This document shows positions 16,380 to 24,048 of a stretch of DNA of 64,000 bases, in pieces. The position numbers were made by a program, and so were the translations under genes. The DNA comes from RBG-16-66-20 sp052386675 (lineage in GTDB: Bacteria > Pseudomonadota > Gammaproteobacteria > Burkholderiales > SG8-39). The notes beneath the pieces are model-generated. The model was not told the DNA's origin. It saw only the letters and a list, made by a program, of their open reading frames with translations, and did not search any database. Location: assembly GCA_052386675.1 (NCBI GenBank), contig JBQTJX010000009.1:1-64000 (forward strand), in the 5' to 3' direction. Position 1 is the stretch's first letter. Each line of letters starts with the position of its first letter.

Positions 16380-16703
16380 TTACTTCGTCGCCGCCGAAGT
16401 TCCCACCGCGCCGAAGTCGAACTCGATCTTGCTGACGTCCACGCTCGCCTTGGCCTTCGCCTCGCGGGCGTCGCGGGCCGCGGTGTTGAAGTCGAAGTTG
16501 CCGGCGATGAAGGCTTCCGCGAGGCGGAAGCTCAACTCGACCACGCTCTTGTGCTCGGGCTTCTGCCCGCCGGGCTGGGAATGGATCTGCGCGGCGAGCT
16601 CGACGAAGATTTTCCTTGCCAGGTCCTCGACCGGATCGACCGGCGGACCCCCGGGCCCTGCCGCCGGCTTGGGTGCCGGCGCTGCTTCTCCACCACCACT
16701 CAT
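16380..16703 (-). CDS. small hypothetical protein
   Basis: The 107-residue protein has a Pro/Gly/Ala-rich N-terminus (AAPAPKPAAGPGGPPVD) and a helical middle (VEDLARKIFVELAAQIHSQPG, VVELSFRLAEAFIAGNFDFN) with no signal peptide. It is probably soluble and cytosolic. I do not recognise a family. It stands alone between the convergent pirin gene and a divergent secreted-protein gene, with 194 bases of spacer before the latter. GC-rich third codon positions and the absence of a competing frame support it as coding. Confidence 0.6.
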   Translation of the reverse strand: MSGGGEAAPAPKPAAGPGGPPVDPVEDLARKIFVELAAQIHSQPGGQKPEHKSVVELSFRLAEAFIAGNFDFNTAARDAREAKAKASVDVSKIEFDFGAVGTSAATK

Positions 16704-16897
16704 GGCGTGACCCTTCGTTTGGCTGAAGCGGCCATGCTACGCCATTTTCGCGGGCTGTCGTGCGCGCACGAATCGTCGCCGGGCGGCGACCGGAATGTTC
16801 AAACAAGTCCGGGAAACTGGCGCATGATCTGGTCGTCAGGCAGTCAGACGCTCGCGCGCCGATCGGGGGACGGCGCATTGCCACGCGGAGCCCGGCC

Positions 16898-17332
16898 ATG
16901 CGCACGAGATCCTTGTTCCCCGTTCCGGTCATCGCCGCGCTCGCGGCCGCCGTGCTGGTCCTGATTCCGGGACCCGAGCCCGCCACCACGCGCTTCGCGC
17001 CCGCCGCGCGGCCGCCCTGCGGCAGCTGCGGCGTGGTGGAGATCGTGCGCGAGATCGCGCCGCGCCGCCGCGAGCCGGGCGGCGCGCCCGAAGGCGGCGT
17101 CCCACGGGACGTGCTGGGCTACCGGATGGGCGGGGGCGGCGGCGAGGGCTTCGTGATCCTGCTGGGCGCGATGGCGGGCGCGACGCGCCCGGGCGGCGCA
17201 GGCCGCGTCTACGAAGTGGACGTGCGCATGGAGGACGGCGCGGTGCGCACTTTCCGCCACATGGCCGAGCCGCACTGGCGGCTCGGTGACCGCGTGCGCG
17301 TGATCCAGGGCCGCATCATCGGCCTGTCCTGA
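16898..17332 (+). CDS. exported hypothetical protein related to glycine-zipper lipoprotein C-termini
   Basis: The 144-residue protein has a signal-like N-terminus (FPVPVIAALAAAVLVLIP) and a short CGSC pair. Its C-terminal domain, VYEVDVRMEDGAVRTF...GDRVRVIQGRIIGL, resembles the end of SlyB/glycine-zipper 2TM outer-membrane proteins, where a similar MDDG...GDRVRV segment occurs. The Gly-rich middle (RMGGGGGEGFVILLGAMAGATRPGG) is a poor match to a true glycine zipper. I chose the ATG at 16898; upstream codons give no signal peptide. The last 17 bases overlap the convergent MFS gene. Confidence 0.6.
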   Translation: MRTRSLFPVPVIAALAAAVLVLIPGPEPATTRFAPAARPPCGSCGVVEIVREIAPRRREPGGAPEGGVPRDVLGYRMGGGGGEGFVILLGAMAGATRPGGAGRVYEVDVRMEDGAVRTFRHMAEPHWRLGDRVRVIQGRIIGLS

Positions 17333-18569
17333 GCGGCGGCGCGGGCTTGGTCGCGAACAGGAAGAACAGCGACCCCAGTCCCGAGAGCAGGGCGAGCGTG
17401 GTGAAGCCGGAGCGATAGTTGCCCGACAGGTCGGCCATGATCCCGGCGATCATCGGCCCGCCGACCTGGCCGATGACGAGGATCATGAGTGACAGCCCCA
17501 GGATCATGCCGATGGCGCGGCGCCCGAAGTAATCGGCGCGGATCGCCTGCATGAAGGGACCGCGCAGTCCCCAGGCGACGCCGTGCAGCACGGCGAAGGC
17601 GACGATCATCCACATCGCGGTGGCGTAGGTGAGGAACAGCAGCCCCGCCATGTGCATCACCATGCACAGCGCGCACAGCAGGCGCTTGTTGGAGCGGTCG
17701 CCGATCCAGGCGCCGATGCCGACGCCGACGATCTGGAACACCGTCTGCAGCATGATGAAGAGGGCCGCCGCCTCGAGCGTGTAGCCCAGCCCTTCCTTGA
17801 TGTGGGTGATGGCGTGCACGTTGACCGCCATCACCACGAACAGGGCAAAGCCATGCCCCAGCGACAGCAGCCAGAACGCGGGGGTGCGCAGCGCTTCGCG
17901 CGCGGTGAAGTCCGCATCGCTGGCGGGCGGCGCGGGTGCGCCGGGCGCCTGCGGCGCCGGCGCATCGCCGTCCACCTTGAGGCCGAAGTCGACCGGCTTG
18001 CCATGGATGACCCCGGAGAGCGGCCAGCCGACCATCAGGATGAGCACGCCGGAGGCAAACGCGGTCACGCGCCAGCCGTAGGTCGTGAGCATCCACGCCA
18101 CCAGCGGCACCGCCAGCCCGCCCAGCGCGTGGCCGAACTGCATGGTCGCCATGGCGCGCGCGCGCCAGCGCTCGAACCAGTGGATGAGGGCGAAGTTGAG
18201 CGGGAAGAAGCCGCACATGCTGGCGCCGGTGGCGGCGACCAGGAACGCCGCGTAGAACTGCAGCAGGGAATCGATGAACGCGAGCAGCATGAAGCCGCCG
18301 CCGAACAGCGTGACGCCGATGCGCACCACGCCGCGCGTGCCGAAACGGTCCAGGCACCAGCCCAGCACCGGCCCCAGGATCGCCGATTCCATCTGGTGCA
18401 GCGCAGCCGCGCCGGAGAGCTCGGTCTTGGACCAGCCGCGGTCGTCGCGCAGGATGGCGAAATAGGCGCCGAAGGACTGGTGCAGCAGGCTGGTCTGCAG
18501 GAATTGCAGGCCGGTGCCGGCGGCGACCAGGCCCCAGCCGCGGAACACGCCTTGGAATAGTGCTTTCAT
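17316..18569 (-). CDS. MFS transporter, oxalate/formate-antiporter-like
   Basis: The 417-residue protein has twelve predicted helices with the usual central loop (about residues 190-220, rich in Ala and Pro). Motifs include GPVLGWCLDRFGTRGVVRIG in loop 2-3 and RARAMATMQFGHALGGLAVPLVAWMLTTYGWRVTAF, common in monocarboxylate and oxalate:formate-type MFS permeases. The start at 18569 (MKALFQG) has GAGGAC just ahead; an in-frame extension upstream has no membrane character. It stands alone. The substrate is probably an organic acid, by family. Confidence 0.83.
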   Translation of the reverse strand: MKALFQGVFRGWGLVAAGTGLQFLQTSLLHQSFGAYFAILRDDRGWSKTELSGAAALHQMESAILGPVLGWCLDRFGTRGVVRIGVTLFGGGFMLLAFIDSLLQFYAAFLVAATGASMCGFFPLNFALIHWFERWRARAMATMQFGHALGGLAVPLVAWMLTTYGWRVTAFASGVLILMVGWPLSGVIHGKPVDFGLKVDGDAPAPQAPGAPAPPASDADFTAREALRTPAFWLLSLGHGFALFVVMAVNVHAITHIKEGLGYTLEAAALFIMLQTVFQIVGVGIGAWIGDRSNKRLLCALCMVMHMAGLLFLTYATAMWMIVAFAVLHGVAWGLRGPFMQAIRADYFGRRAIGMILGLSLMILVIGQVGGPMIAGIMADLSGNYRSGFTTLALLSGLGSLFFLFATKPAPPLRTGR

Positions 18570-18634
18570 GTCCTCTGGTCGCCTGCCGTGGAGCCTACAC
18601 CGGCACACCGCTGACGGAGTGCACTGGTTCGCAC

Positions 18635-18673
18635 GCCGGCTCGCGCCGCCGGCTCGCGCCGCCGACTCGCGGC
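18635..18673. repeat. short tandem repeat, 13-bp unit, three copies
   Basis: GCCGGCTCGCGCC occurs twice in tandem, then a third copy with changes. It lies in the spacer between the MFS start and the decayed transposase gene. Confidence 0.55.
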
Positions 18674-18723
18674 ATGGCCATGCCCGCGTCAACCAACTAC
18701 GTCGCCCGGGCGTTGCTCGGGAA

Positions 18724-19251
18724 ATGGGGCGACTCGCCTGCACCAGCCAGCCCGGCGTCGCGCTGCACCTCGTGCAACGCAGTGCCCGCCCGCAGGCGCC
18801 TGAAGCGTACCTGGAGCGCCTCGGGGTCCTGGCGGCGCGCCATGGCTGCGCGCTGCACGCCTACGCGCTGATGGGCAACCACGCGCACCTTCTGGCGACC
18901 CCGGCGCGCGCAGAGGCGGCGGCCGCGTTCATGGAGGGGCTGGGCGGGGACTTCGACGCCACGCCGGTGCACGCGCGCCGCTACCTGCTCGCGTGCATGC
19001 GCTACATCGAACTCAATCCGGTCCGCGCCGGGCTGACGCGCGACCCTGCCGAGTACCGCTGGTCCAGCCATCGCGCCAACGCGCTGGGCGAGACGGACCG
19101 GCTGTTGAGTCCACATCCGCTGTACTTCGCGCTTGGTCGCGGCGCCACCGAGCGCTGCGCGGCCTACCGGGAGAGTTTTGCCGGGCGGATCGCTCCGGTG
19201 CCTACTTCAGTTTCGCGGTCACCGCTTTCAGCCGCTCGGAGAGCGCGCTGA
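18724..19251 (+). pseudogene. REP-associated tyrosine transposase (RAYT/Y1_Tnp), internally shortened
   Basis: The 175-residue frame has the typical RAYT start MGRLACTSQPGVALHLVQR, the catalytic-core stretch YALMGNHAHLLATPARA (NHxH is the metal-binding HUH-type pair), and the family end YLLACMRYIELNPVRAGLTRDPAEYRWSSH. The conserved block that should lie between them, with the catalytic Tyr and the GT(L)WEGR motif, is missing. MEGLGG runs straight into DFDATPVHARRYLLACM, and the spacing after VQRSARP is also short. These in-frame losses should make it inactive. The last ~50 bases overlap the convergent cNMP gene. RAYTs mobilise REP-type palindromes, so it may be a relic of what spread the repeats in this window. 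Confidence 0.72.
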
Positions 19252-20050
19252 GCAGGGACGCGGCGAAGTCCGGGCTGGTCTTCACCATTGCCAGGAACGC
19301 GTTGCGGCCGATGGGCAGCAGCTCGCAGTCGGTCTCCGCGACCACGCTGGCCAGGCGCGTGGGCTGGTCCACCAGCGCGAGCTCGCCGAACACGCCCCCG
19401 GGGCCGATCTTCTCCACCACCTCGCCGTCCAGGTACACCATGACGCGGCCCTTCAACACCACGTACATGCGCGTGCCGGTCTGGCCTTCCTCGACGATGA
19501 CCTTGTTGCGGTCAAAGTAGATCGGCGGGTCGTCGGAGAGGCCGTTGGCCAGGTCCTCGAGCTGCTTCTTGTCGAACAGCACCGGCTCCTTCCAGGCCGT
19601 CTGCAGCTTGCGGCTGCGCTCGGCGAGCATGGCGATGCCCTCCCGGATCCGGCCGATGATCATGCTCATAAGCATGAGCGCGAACGAGGGCTGCTTCGCC
19701 AGCGCCCTGCGGAACGCCTTGTCGTCCAGGCCGATGACGCTGCAGTCGGTGGCGGCGGTCGCGGTGGCGGTGCGCTTGTCGCCGGCGATCGCCGCCAGCT
19801 CGCCGAAGATCTCGCCGGCGCGCAACGTGCCGATCGCCTTGCGCCCGGCCTGCAGCGCGACCTCGCCCTCCAGCAGCAGGTACATCTTGTCGCGCTTGAA
19901 CAGCAGCGGCTGCGCCTTGTCGTTCTCGGCGAAGATGGTGCTGCCCTTGGCGATCTTCTCGGGCTTGCCGCTGCTCCTGAAGAACTCCAGCGCCACCTTC
20001 GGGTCGTAGACCCTGGAGCGGTTGAAGCCGCCCTGTTCGCTGCCGGCCAT
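19202..20050 (-). CDS. protein with two cyclic-nucleotide-binding domains
   Basis: The 282-residue protein is two CNB domains in tandem with no DNA-binding or catalytic domain. The first (about residues 25-130) has LLLEGEVALQAG...LRAGEIFGELAAIAGDKRTATATAATDC; the second (about 155-270) has YVVLKGRVMVYLDG...IGPGGVFGELALVDQPTRLASVVAETDC. Both keep the GE-L/(R)TA-A phosphate-binding-cassette pattern, so both may bind cAMP or cGMP. The start at 20050 is preceded by GGGAGG. It resembles a bacterial relative of kinase-regulatory CNB proteins; a kinase-CNB fusion occurs at 25564. Divergent from the multi-rhodanese gene. Confidence 0.87.
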   Translation of the reverse strand: MAGSEQGGFNRSRVYDPKVALEFFRSSGKPEKIAKGSTIFAENDKAQPLLFKRDKMYLLLEGEVALQAGRKAIGTLRAGEIFGELAAIAGDKRTATATAATDCSVIGLDDKAFRRALAKQPSFALMLMSMIIGRIREGIAMLAERSRKLQTAWKEPVLFDKKQLEDLANGLSDDPPIYFDRNKVIVEEGQTGTRMYVVLKGRVMVYLDGEVVEKIGPGGVFGELALVDQPTRLASVVAETDCELLPIGRNAFLAMVKTSPDFAASLLSALSERLKAVTAKLK

Positions 20051-20128
20051 GCGGTGAACCTCCCTGCGCCGGATTATGCCGCATCGGAGTTGCAGCGTTA
20101 GAATCCCCGCTCCCCGGAGGTGGAACGC

Positions 20129-22291
20129 ATGACGGTCACGGACCAGCGCGAGCAGGCGATCGGCGAACTCATCGGGCGCGTGCGCGCCATCGAGGCGAGG
20201 CAGGGCGTCACCCGCGCCGCGCTCGAGGCCATCAAGACCGAGTTGATCGGCCTCGCGACCCGCAGCGAGCTGTTCCCGCACCAGCATTTCCAGAACACGC
20301 CGGGCCGGCCCGGCACCATCTACCACCTCGCCGAGGACGCCGACGGCCGCTTCGCGCTGTACGGCTCGGCCGGCGTGCCGGGTAAGGCGCAGCCGCCGCA
20401 CGACCACACCACCTGGGCCACCATCGCCGGCGTCTACGGCGACGAGCACAACGTGTTCTACGAGCGCAGCGACAACGGCGAGGTCGCCGGCGAAGGCGTT
20501 CTGCGCAAGACCGCCGAGCTCACCGTGAAGAAAGGCACCGCCTGCGCCCTGATGCCCACGGACTTCCACACCATCGAGGTGACCAGCGCCACCGAATCAC
20601 TGCACCTGCACCTGTATGGCAAGACGCTGGAGGACCTGCCTGATCGCATCACCTTTCCCTCCAGCGCGGGCGGCAGGTTTGCGCGCTTCATGGCCAAGCC
20701 GGTCATCCTCAGTCCGCGCATCACGCCGCAGGAACTGAAGGCGATGTGCGCCGACGGCGGCGAGATCGCCGTGCTGGACGTGCGCGAGGAGGGCGTGCAT
20801 TCGCGGGGGCACCTGTTCCTCGCTGCCTCGGCGCCGCTGTCGCACCTGGAGTCGCTGGTCGGCCGCATGGTGCCGCGCAAGGACACGCGCCTGGTGCTGG
20901 TGGACGACGACGAGGTCCTGGCGCAGCGCGCCGCGCGCGTGCTGCGCGCCATGGGCTACCGTGGCATGAGCGTACTCGCCGGGGGCATGCCGGGCTGGAA
21001 GGCGGCGGGGCTGGAGGTCTACTCCAATGTCCACGTCCCCTCGAAGGCCTTCGGTGAATACGTGGAGCATGTCGAGGAAACCCCGCGCATCACCGCGGCG
21101 GAACTGAAGGCGAAGCTGGACGCGGGCGAGGACCTCGTCGTGCTCGATTCCCGTCCCATGAACGAGTATCGCGTGATGAACATCCCGGGATCCTACGACT
21201 GCCCCGGCGCCGAGTTGGTGCGCCGCGTGTTCGAGGCCGCGCCTCGGCCCGAGACGACCGTGGTGGTCAACTGCGCCGGGCGCACCCGCTCCATCATCGG
21301 CGCCCAGTCCCTCATCAACGCCGGCATTCCGAACAAGGTCGTCGCGCTCAAGAACGGCACCATGGGCTGGCACCTCGCGGGTTTCGGCCTCGAGCGCGGC
21401 CAGGCGCGCATGGCGCCGGCGCCCAAAGGCGAGGCGCTCGCCAGGGCGAAGGCGGCGGCGGATCGAGTGGCGCAGCGCTTCGGCGTGAAGAAGGCGTCGC
21501 TCGCGGAACTGGAGGCGATGCGCGCCGATGCCACGAAGACGACCTATGTATTCGACGTTCGAACGCCGGAGGAGTACGCGGCGGGGCACTTAAGAGGATC
21601 TATCAGCGCGCCCGGCGGCCAGCTGGTGCAGGCGACCGATACCTTCGCGGCCGTGCGCAACGCGCGCATCGTCCTCATCGACGACGACGGCATCCGCGCC
21701 ACCATGACTGCCTCCTGGCTCATCCAGATGGGTTGGCCCTCGGTTTCCACGATCGACTGCGCCCCCGCCTTTGGGGGCGCAGTCGAAACTTTGGGCGCAG
21801 GTGCTCCACAAGCGCCCAGCTGCTCGCGCATAAAGCCGCGCGACCTCGTTGAAATGCAAAAGGCGGGTCCGGTGGAAGTGCTCGATTTCGGCACGAGCAT
21901 CGAGTACCGGAAAGGCCACATCCCCGGTTCGGCGTGGGCTATCCGCTCGCGCATCCAGAACTACGCCGCCCGCCTCGCTACTGCCGGGGCCATCGTCTGC
22001 ACCTCCTCCGATGGCGAGCACGCGCGCTGGGCGGCGGCGGACCTCGCGAAGCTCCTCGGCCGCGAGGTGTCCGCGCTGGAAGGCGGCACCATTGCCTGGA
22101 AAGCCGAAGGCCTGCCGCTGGAGCAGGGCGAGACCCGGATGCTGGAGCCGCCCGAAGACGTCTACTACAAGCCCTACGACGGCACCTCGCAGATCGAGTC
22201 CGCGATGCAGGACTACCTGCAGTGGGAGCTGGACCTGCTCGCACAGATCGAGCGCGATGCCGATTGCCGGTTCAGGAGGTTCGCGACATGA
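20129..22291 (+). CDS. cupin (cysteine-dioxygenase-like) / multi-rhodanese fusion protein
   Basis: The 720-residue protein starts with a CDO-like cupin (about 1-193, metal motif HDHTTWATIAGVYGDEHN, later DFHTIEV). Four rhodanese domains follow at about 200-300, 314-430, 455-550 and 560-670. Only the second has the catalytic Cys (C382, VVVNCAGRTRS). The first and third have Asp-rich loops (VDDDEVLAQR, IDDDGIRATM) and the fourth has CTSSDGEH with Ser/Asp at the active loop. A perfect hairpin encodes the linker before domain 4. Such fusions suggest sulfur transfer after thiol oxidation, but this is inference. The ATG at 20129 has GGAGG ahead. It overlaps the next gene by ATGA. Confidence 0.85.
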   Translation: MTVTDQREQAIGELIGRVRAIEARQGVTRAALEAIKTELIGLATRSELFPHQHFQNTPGRPGTIYHLAEDADGRFALYGSAGVPGKAQPPHDHTTWATIAGVYGDEHNVFYERSDNGEVAGEGVLRKTAELTVKKGTACALMPTDFHTIEVTSATESLHLHLYGKTLEDLPDRITFPSSAGGRFARFMAKPVILSPRITPQELKAMCADGGEIAVLDVREEGVHSRGHLFLAASAPLSHLESLVGRMVPRKDTRLVLVDDDEVLAQRAARVLRAMGYRGMSVLAGGMPGWKAAGLEVYSNVHVPSKAFGEYVEHVEETPRITAAELKAKLDAGEDLVVLDSRPMNEYRVMNIPGSYDCPGAELVRRVFEAAPRPETTVVVNCAGRTRSIIGAQSLINAGIPNKVVALKNGTMGWHLAGFGLERGQARMAPAPKGEALARAKAAADRVAQRFGVKKASLAELEAMRADATKTTYVFDVRTPEEYAAGHLRGSISAPGGQLVQATDTFAAVRNARIVLIDDDGIRATMTASWLIQMGWPSVSTIDCAPAFGGAVETLGAGAPQAPSCSRIKPRDLVEMQKAGPVEVLDFGTSIEYRKGHIPGSAWAIRSRIQNYAARLATAGAIVCTSSDGEHARWAAADLAKLLGREVSALEGGTIAWKAEGLPLEQGETRMLEPPEDVYYKPYDGTSQIESAMQDYLQWELDLLAQIERDADCRFRRFAT
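21754..21785. repeat. perfect 13-bp-stem hairpin inside the multi-rhodanese gene
   Basis: CGACTGCGCCCCC (21754-21766) and its exact complement (21773-21785) flank a six-base loop GCCTTT. A second inverted pair GGGCGC / GCGCCC follows at about 21793-21817. Together they encode a Gly/Ala/Pro linker (residues ~542-565), which looks like an in-frame insertion of a REP-like element. Confidence 0.65.
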
Positions 22292-22794
22292 GCATATCCA
22301 TGTACCAGGCGAGCGCGCCGCGCTTCGCCAACACGCTGCACAACCTGTCCGCGATCCTGGACAAGGCGCAGGCGCATTGCGAGGCGAAGAAGATCGACGC
22401 CGTGCTGCTGGCCGCCTGGCGGCTGACGCCGGACATGTTCCCGCTGTCGCGCCAGGTGCAGATTGCCTGCGACACCGCCAAGGGCGCGGTGGCCCGTCTC
22501 TCCGGCGTCGAGATCCCGAAGCACGAAGATGCGGAGAAGGACTTCGCCGAGCTGAAGGCCCGGATCGCGAAGACGAGCGATTTCGTCAGGGGCTTCAAGC
22601 CGGCCCAGATCGATGGCTCGGAGGACAAGGACATCGTGCTCAGGCTCTCGGGCCGCGACGTCACCTTCAAGGGAATGCAGTACCTGCTGGGCTTCGCGCT
22701 GCCGAACTTCTATTTCCACGTCACCACCGCCTACGCCATCCTGCGGCAGAACGGGGTCGAGATCGGCAAGCGGGATTTCATCGGCGCGCCATGA
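22288..22794 (+). CDS. DUF1993 family protein
   Basis: The 168-residue all-helical protein fits DUF1993: MYQASAPRFANTLHNLSAILDKAQAHCEAKKID near the start, then AAWRLTPDMFPLSRQVQIACDTAKGAVARLSG, and a C-terminal FYFHVTTAYAILRQNGVEIGKRDFIG. The fold is DinB/four-helix-bundle-like; the His of FYFHVTTAY and others could bind metal, and no activity is established. It overlaps the rhodanese gene (ATGA at 22288) and the next gene (ATGA at 22791), so the three are translationally coupled. Confidence 0.88.
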   Translation: MSISMYQASAPRFANTLHNLSAILDKAQAHCEAKKIDAVLLAAWRLTPDMFPLSRQVQIACDTAKGAVARLSGVEIPKHEDAEKDFAELKARIAKTSDFVRGFKPAQIDGSEDKDIVLRLSGRDVTFKGMQYLLGFALPNFYFHVTTAYAILRQNGVEIGKRDFIGAP

Positions 22795-23228
22795 GCGCCG
22801 CGGCGTTCGAGGCGCTGCTCGGGCGCATGACCCGCGCCATCTGCGCGGGCGACGGCGCCGGGGCCGCAGCCTGCTTCACGCAGCAGGGCGTGTATCACGA
22901 CGGGTTCTACGGAGAATTCAAGGGGAGGGAGGAGGTCGCGCGCATGGTGTCCGTGTTTCATCGCGATGCGCGCGACTTCCAGTGGACGCTCGCCGATGCA
23001 CTGAGCGACGGCCGCGTGGGCTATGCACGCTACGAATTCAGTTATGTCTCGAGACTCCCTGGTGCAGAAGGCCGCCCGGCGGGATTCTCCGGCACCAGCT
23101 TCTGCACGCTGGAAGAAGGCCTGATCCGGCGCTACGAGGAGCAGTTCGAGCGCGCGCCGGTGCTGGCCCAACTGGGGTTCCCGGACGAGCGCATCTTGAA
23201 GTCGGTGCGCCGCTGGGCGAAGCGCTAG
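22791..23228 (+). CDS. NTF2/SnoaL-like protein
   Basis: The 145-residue protein has the cone-shaped NTF2-like pattern: helices with AAAFEALLGRMTRAICAGDGAGAAACFTQQGVYHDGFYGEFKGREEVARMV, then strands ending FSGTSFCTLEEGLIRRYEEQFE. The family includes ketosteroid isomerase-like enzymes and many binding proteins, so no activity can be assigned. Its start overlaps DUF1993 by ATGA and its stop overlaps the convergent LysR-like gene by four bases. It completes a three-gene unit with the multi-rhodanese protein. Confidence 0.8.
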   Translation: MSAAAFEALLGRMTRAICAGDGAGAAACFTQQGVYHDGFYGEFKGREEVARMVSVFHRDARDFQWTLADALSDGRVGYARYEFSYVSRLPGAEGRPAGFSGTSFCTLEEGLIRRYEEQFERAPVLAQLGFPDERILKSVRRWAKR

Positions 23229-23497
23229 GCCGCAGGCTTCTCTAGCCGGACTACGTTCTCCAGCTCGCCCACGTTGTCCAGGACCTTGCGCGCGTGCTGG
23301 TAGAGCAGCACGCCTTTCTCGGTCGGGGTCACGTTGCGGTGGATGCGGTCGAACAGTGGCGCGCCAATGAAGTGTTCGAGCCTGCGCACGCGGGTGGAGA
23401 CGCTCGACTGGACCGTGTTCAAGGCCTTGGCTGCGCGGGCGAAACCACGGAGTTCGTAGACGGCGACGAAGCAGCGAAGGTCCCGGAGGTCGAGCAT
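23225..23497 (-). CDS. LysR-type DNA-binding domain without effector domain
   Basis: The 90-residue protein is only the LysR winged helix and the start of the linker helix: LRDLRCFVAVYELRGFARAAKALNTVQSSVSTRVRRLEHFIGAPLFDRIHRNVTPTEKGVLLYQHARKVLDNVGELENVV, then a short end. A full LysR protein is about 300 residues. Nothing resembling the effector domain follows; the stop lies inside the end of the NTF2-like gene. It may be a truncated relic or a functional solo HTH. A perfect T-N11-A box lies 9 bases upstream of its start, so the regulatory site survives. Coding usage is normal for this genome. Confidence 0.7.
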   Translation of the reverse strand: MLDLRDLRCFVAVYELRGFARAAKALNTVQSSVSTRVRRLEHFIGAPLFDRIHRNVTPTEKGVLLYQHARKVLDNVGELENVVRLEKPAA

Positions 23498-23505
23498 GGC
23501 GATTT

Positions 23506-23520
23506 ATCTCATTCTGAGAT
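23506..23520. promoter_or_regulatory. LysR-type T-N11-A box
   Basis: ATCTCA-TTC-TGAGAT is a perfect inverted repeat with a T and an A separated by eleven bases, the classic LysR-family signature. It lies just upstream of the solo LysR HTH gene and faces the spacer toward the small lipoprotein gene. Confidence 0.55.
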
Positions 23521-23749
23521 TGTCGAATGTTCCATCAGCCTGCGTGGATTCTACGGGACAACGACGCTTTTTGGCGACAGTTCCTTCGCGTCGCCGCGCG
23601 ACGACTGGATGCCGTTCATTCCGCGCCAGGCGCCGGCGGTCGCGGGCGCTGTGACGTGGTTCGCATTCCATCTCCGAAATTCCCGCAGCGTCCGGAACCG
23701 AAGCTTAGTGTCTGGCTCGAAGAGATTGTCACGACTGTGGAGGTAGAAC

Positions 23750-23938
23750 ATGAAAAAGACCACGCTACTCATTCTGGCAACTGCGGCCCTGGCCGCGATG
23801 GCAGGCTGCGCGACGACACAGGACACCGCGCAAAAGCCCGAGACCACTGCGCAGGCACCGGCACTGGACAAGCCAGTGACCCGCCCGTTCAGCGGCGTCG
23901 GCTCCTACGGCGGCTACATGTATCGCCGCTACGACTAG
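23750..23938 (+). CDS. small lipoprotein, 62 residues
   Basis: A short exported lipoprotein. Basic start MKK, hydrophobic core LLILATAALAAM, lipobox MAGC, then a low-complexity Thr/Ala/Gln/Pro stretch and a Gly/Tyr-rich end (FSGVGSYGGYMYRRYD). A strong ribosome site (GGAGG) precedes the ATG. Only about 43 residues remain after processing. It has its own upstream spacer of 252 bases and a strong terminator behind it, so it is a single-gene unit. Function unknown; the aromatic C-terminus may contact a partner. Confidence 0.75.
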   Translation: MKKTTLLILATAALAAMAGCATTQDTAQKPETTAQAPALDKPVTRPFSGVGSYGGYMYRRYD

Positions 23939-24000
23939 ATCACCCCCGGGCAAGCCGGGCGCGCGTCCCACCCCCCCCTACCGGGGCGCGCGCCCTCCTC

Positions 24001-24030
24001 AAAGGGCCGCCACCATGGCGGCCCTTTTCT
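24001..24030 (+). terminator. rho-independent terminator
   Basis: Stem AAAGGGCCGCC / GGCGGCCCTTT (11 bp) with loop ACCAT, followed by TTTTCTTTTCT. It closes the small lipoprotein transcript. A further GC-rich inverted repeat (GGGCGCGCG / CGCGCGCCC) lies at about 23957-23995. Confidence 0.85.
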
Positions 24031-24034
24031 TTTC

Positions 24035-24048
24035 TATAAACTGCGCGC
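24035..24048 (+). promoter_or_regulatory. -10 element immediately before the M81 gene (leaderless)
   Basis: TATAAA (24035-24040) ends eight bases before the ATG at 24049. No ribosome site is visible. Transcription would start about two bases upstream of or at the start codon. No -35 consensus is found; the terminator stem occupies that position. Confidence 0.45.

Noticed and set aside
16898..17332. Glycine-zipper 2TM outer-membrane protein
   Set aside because: The C-terminal MEDG...GDRVRV part is similar, but a real glycine zipper pair and lipobox are lacking.
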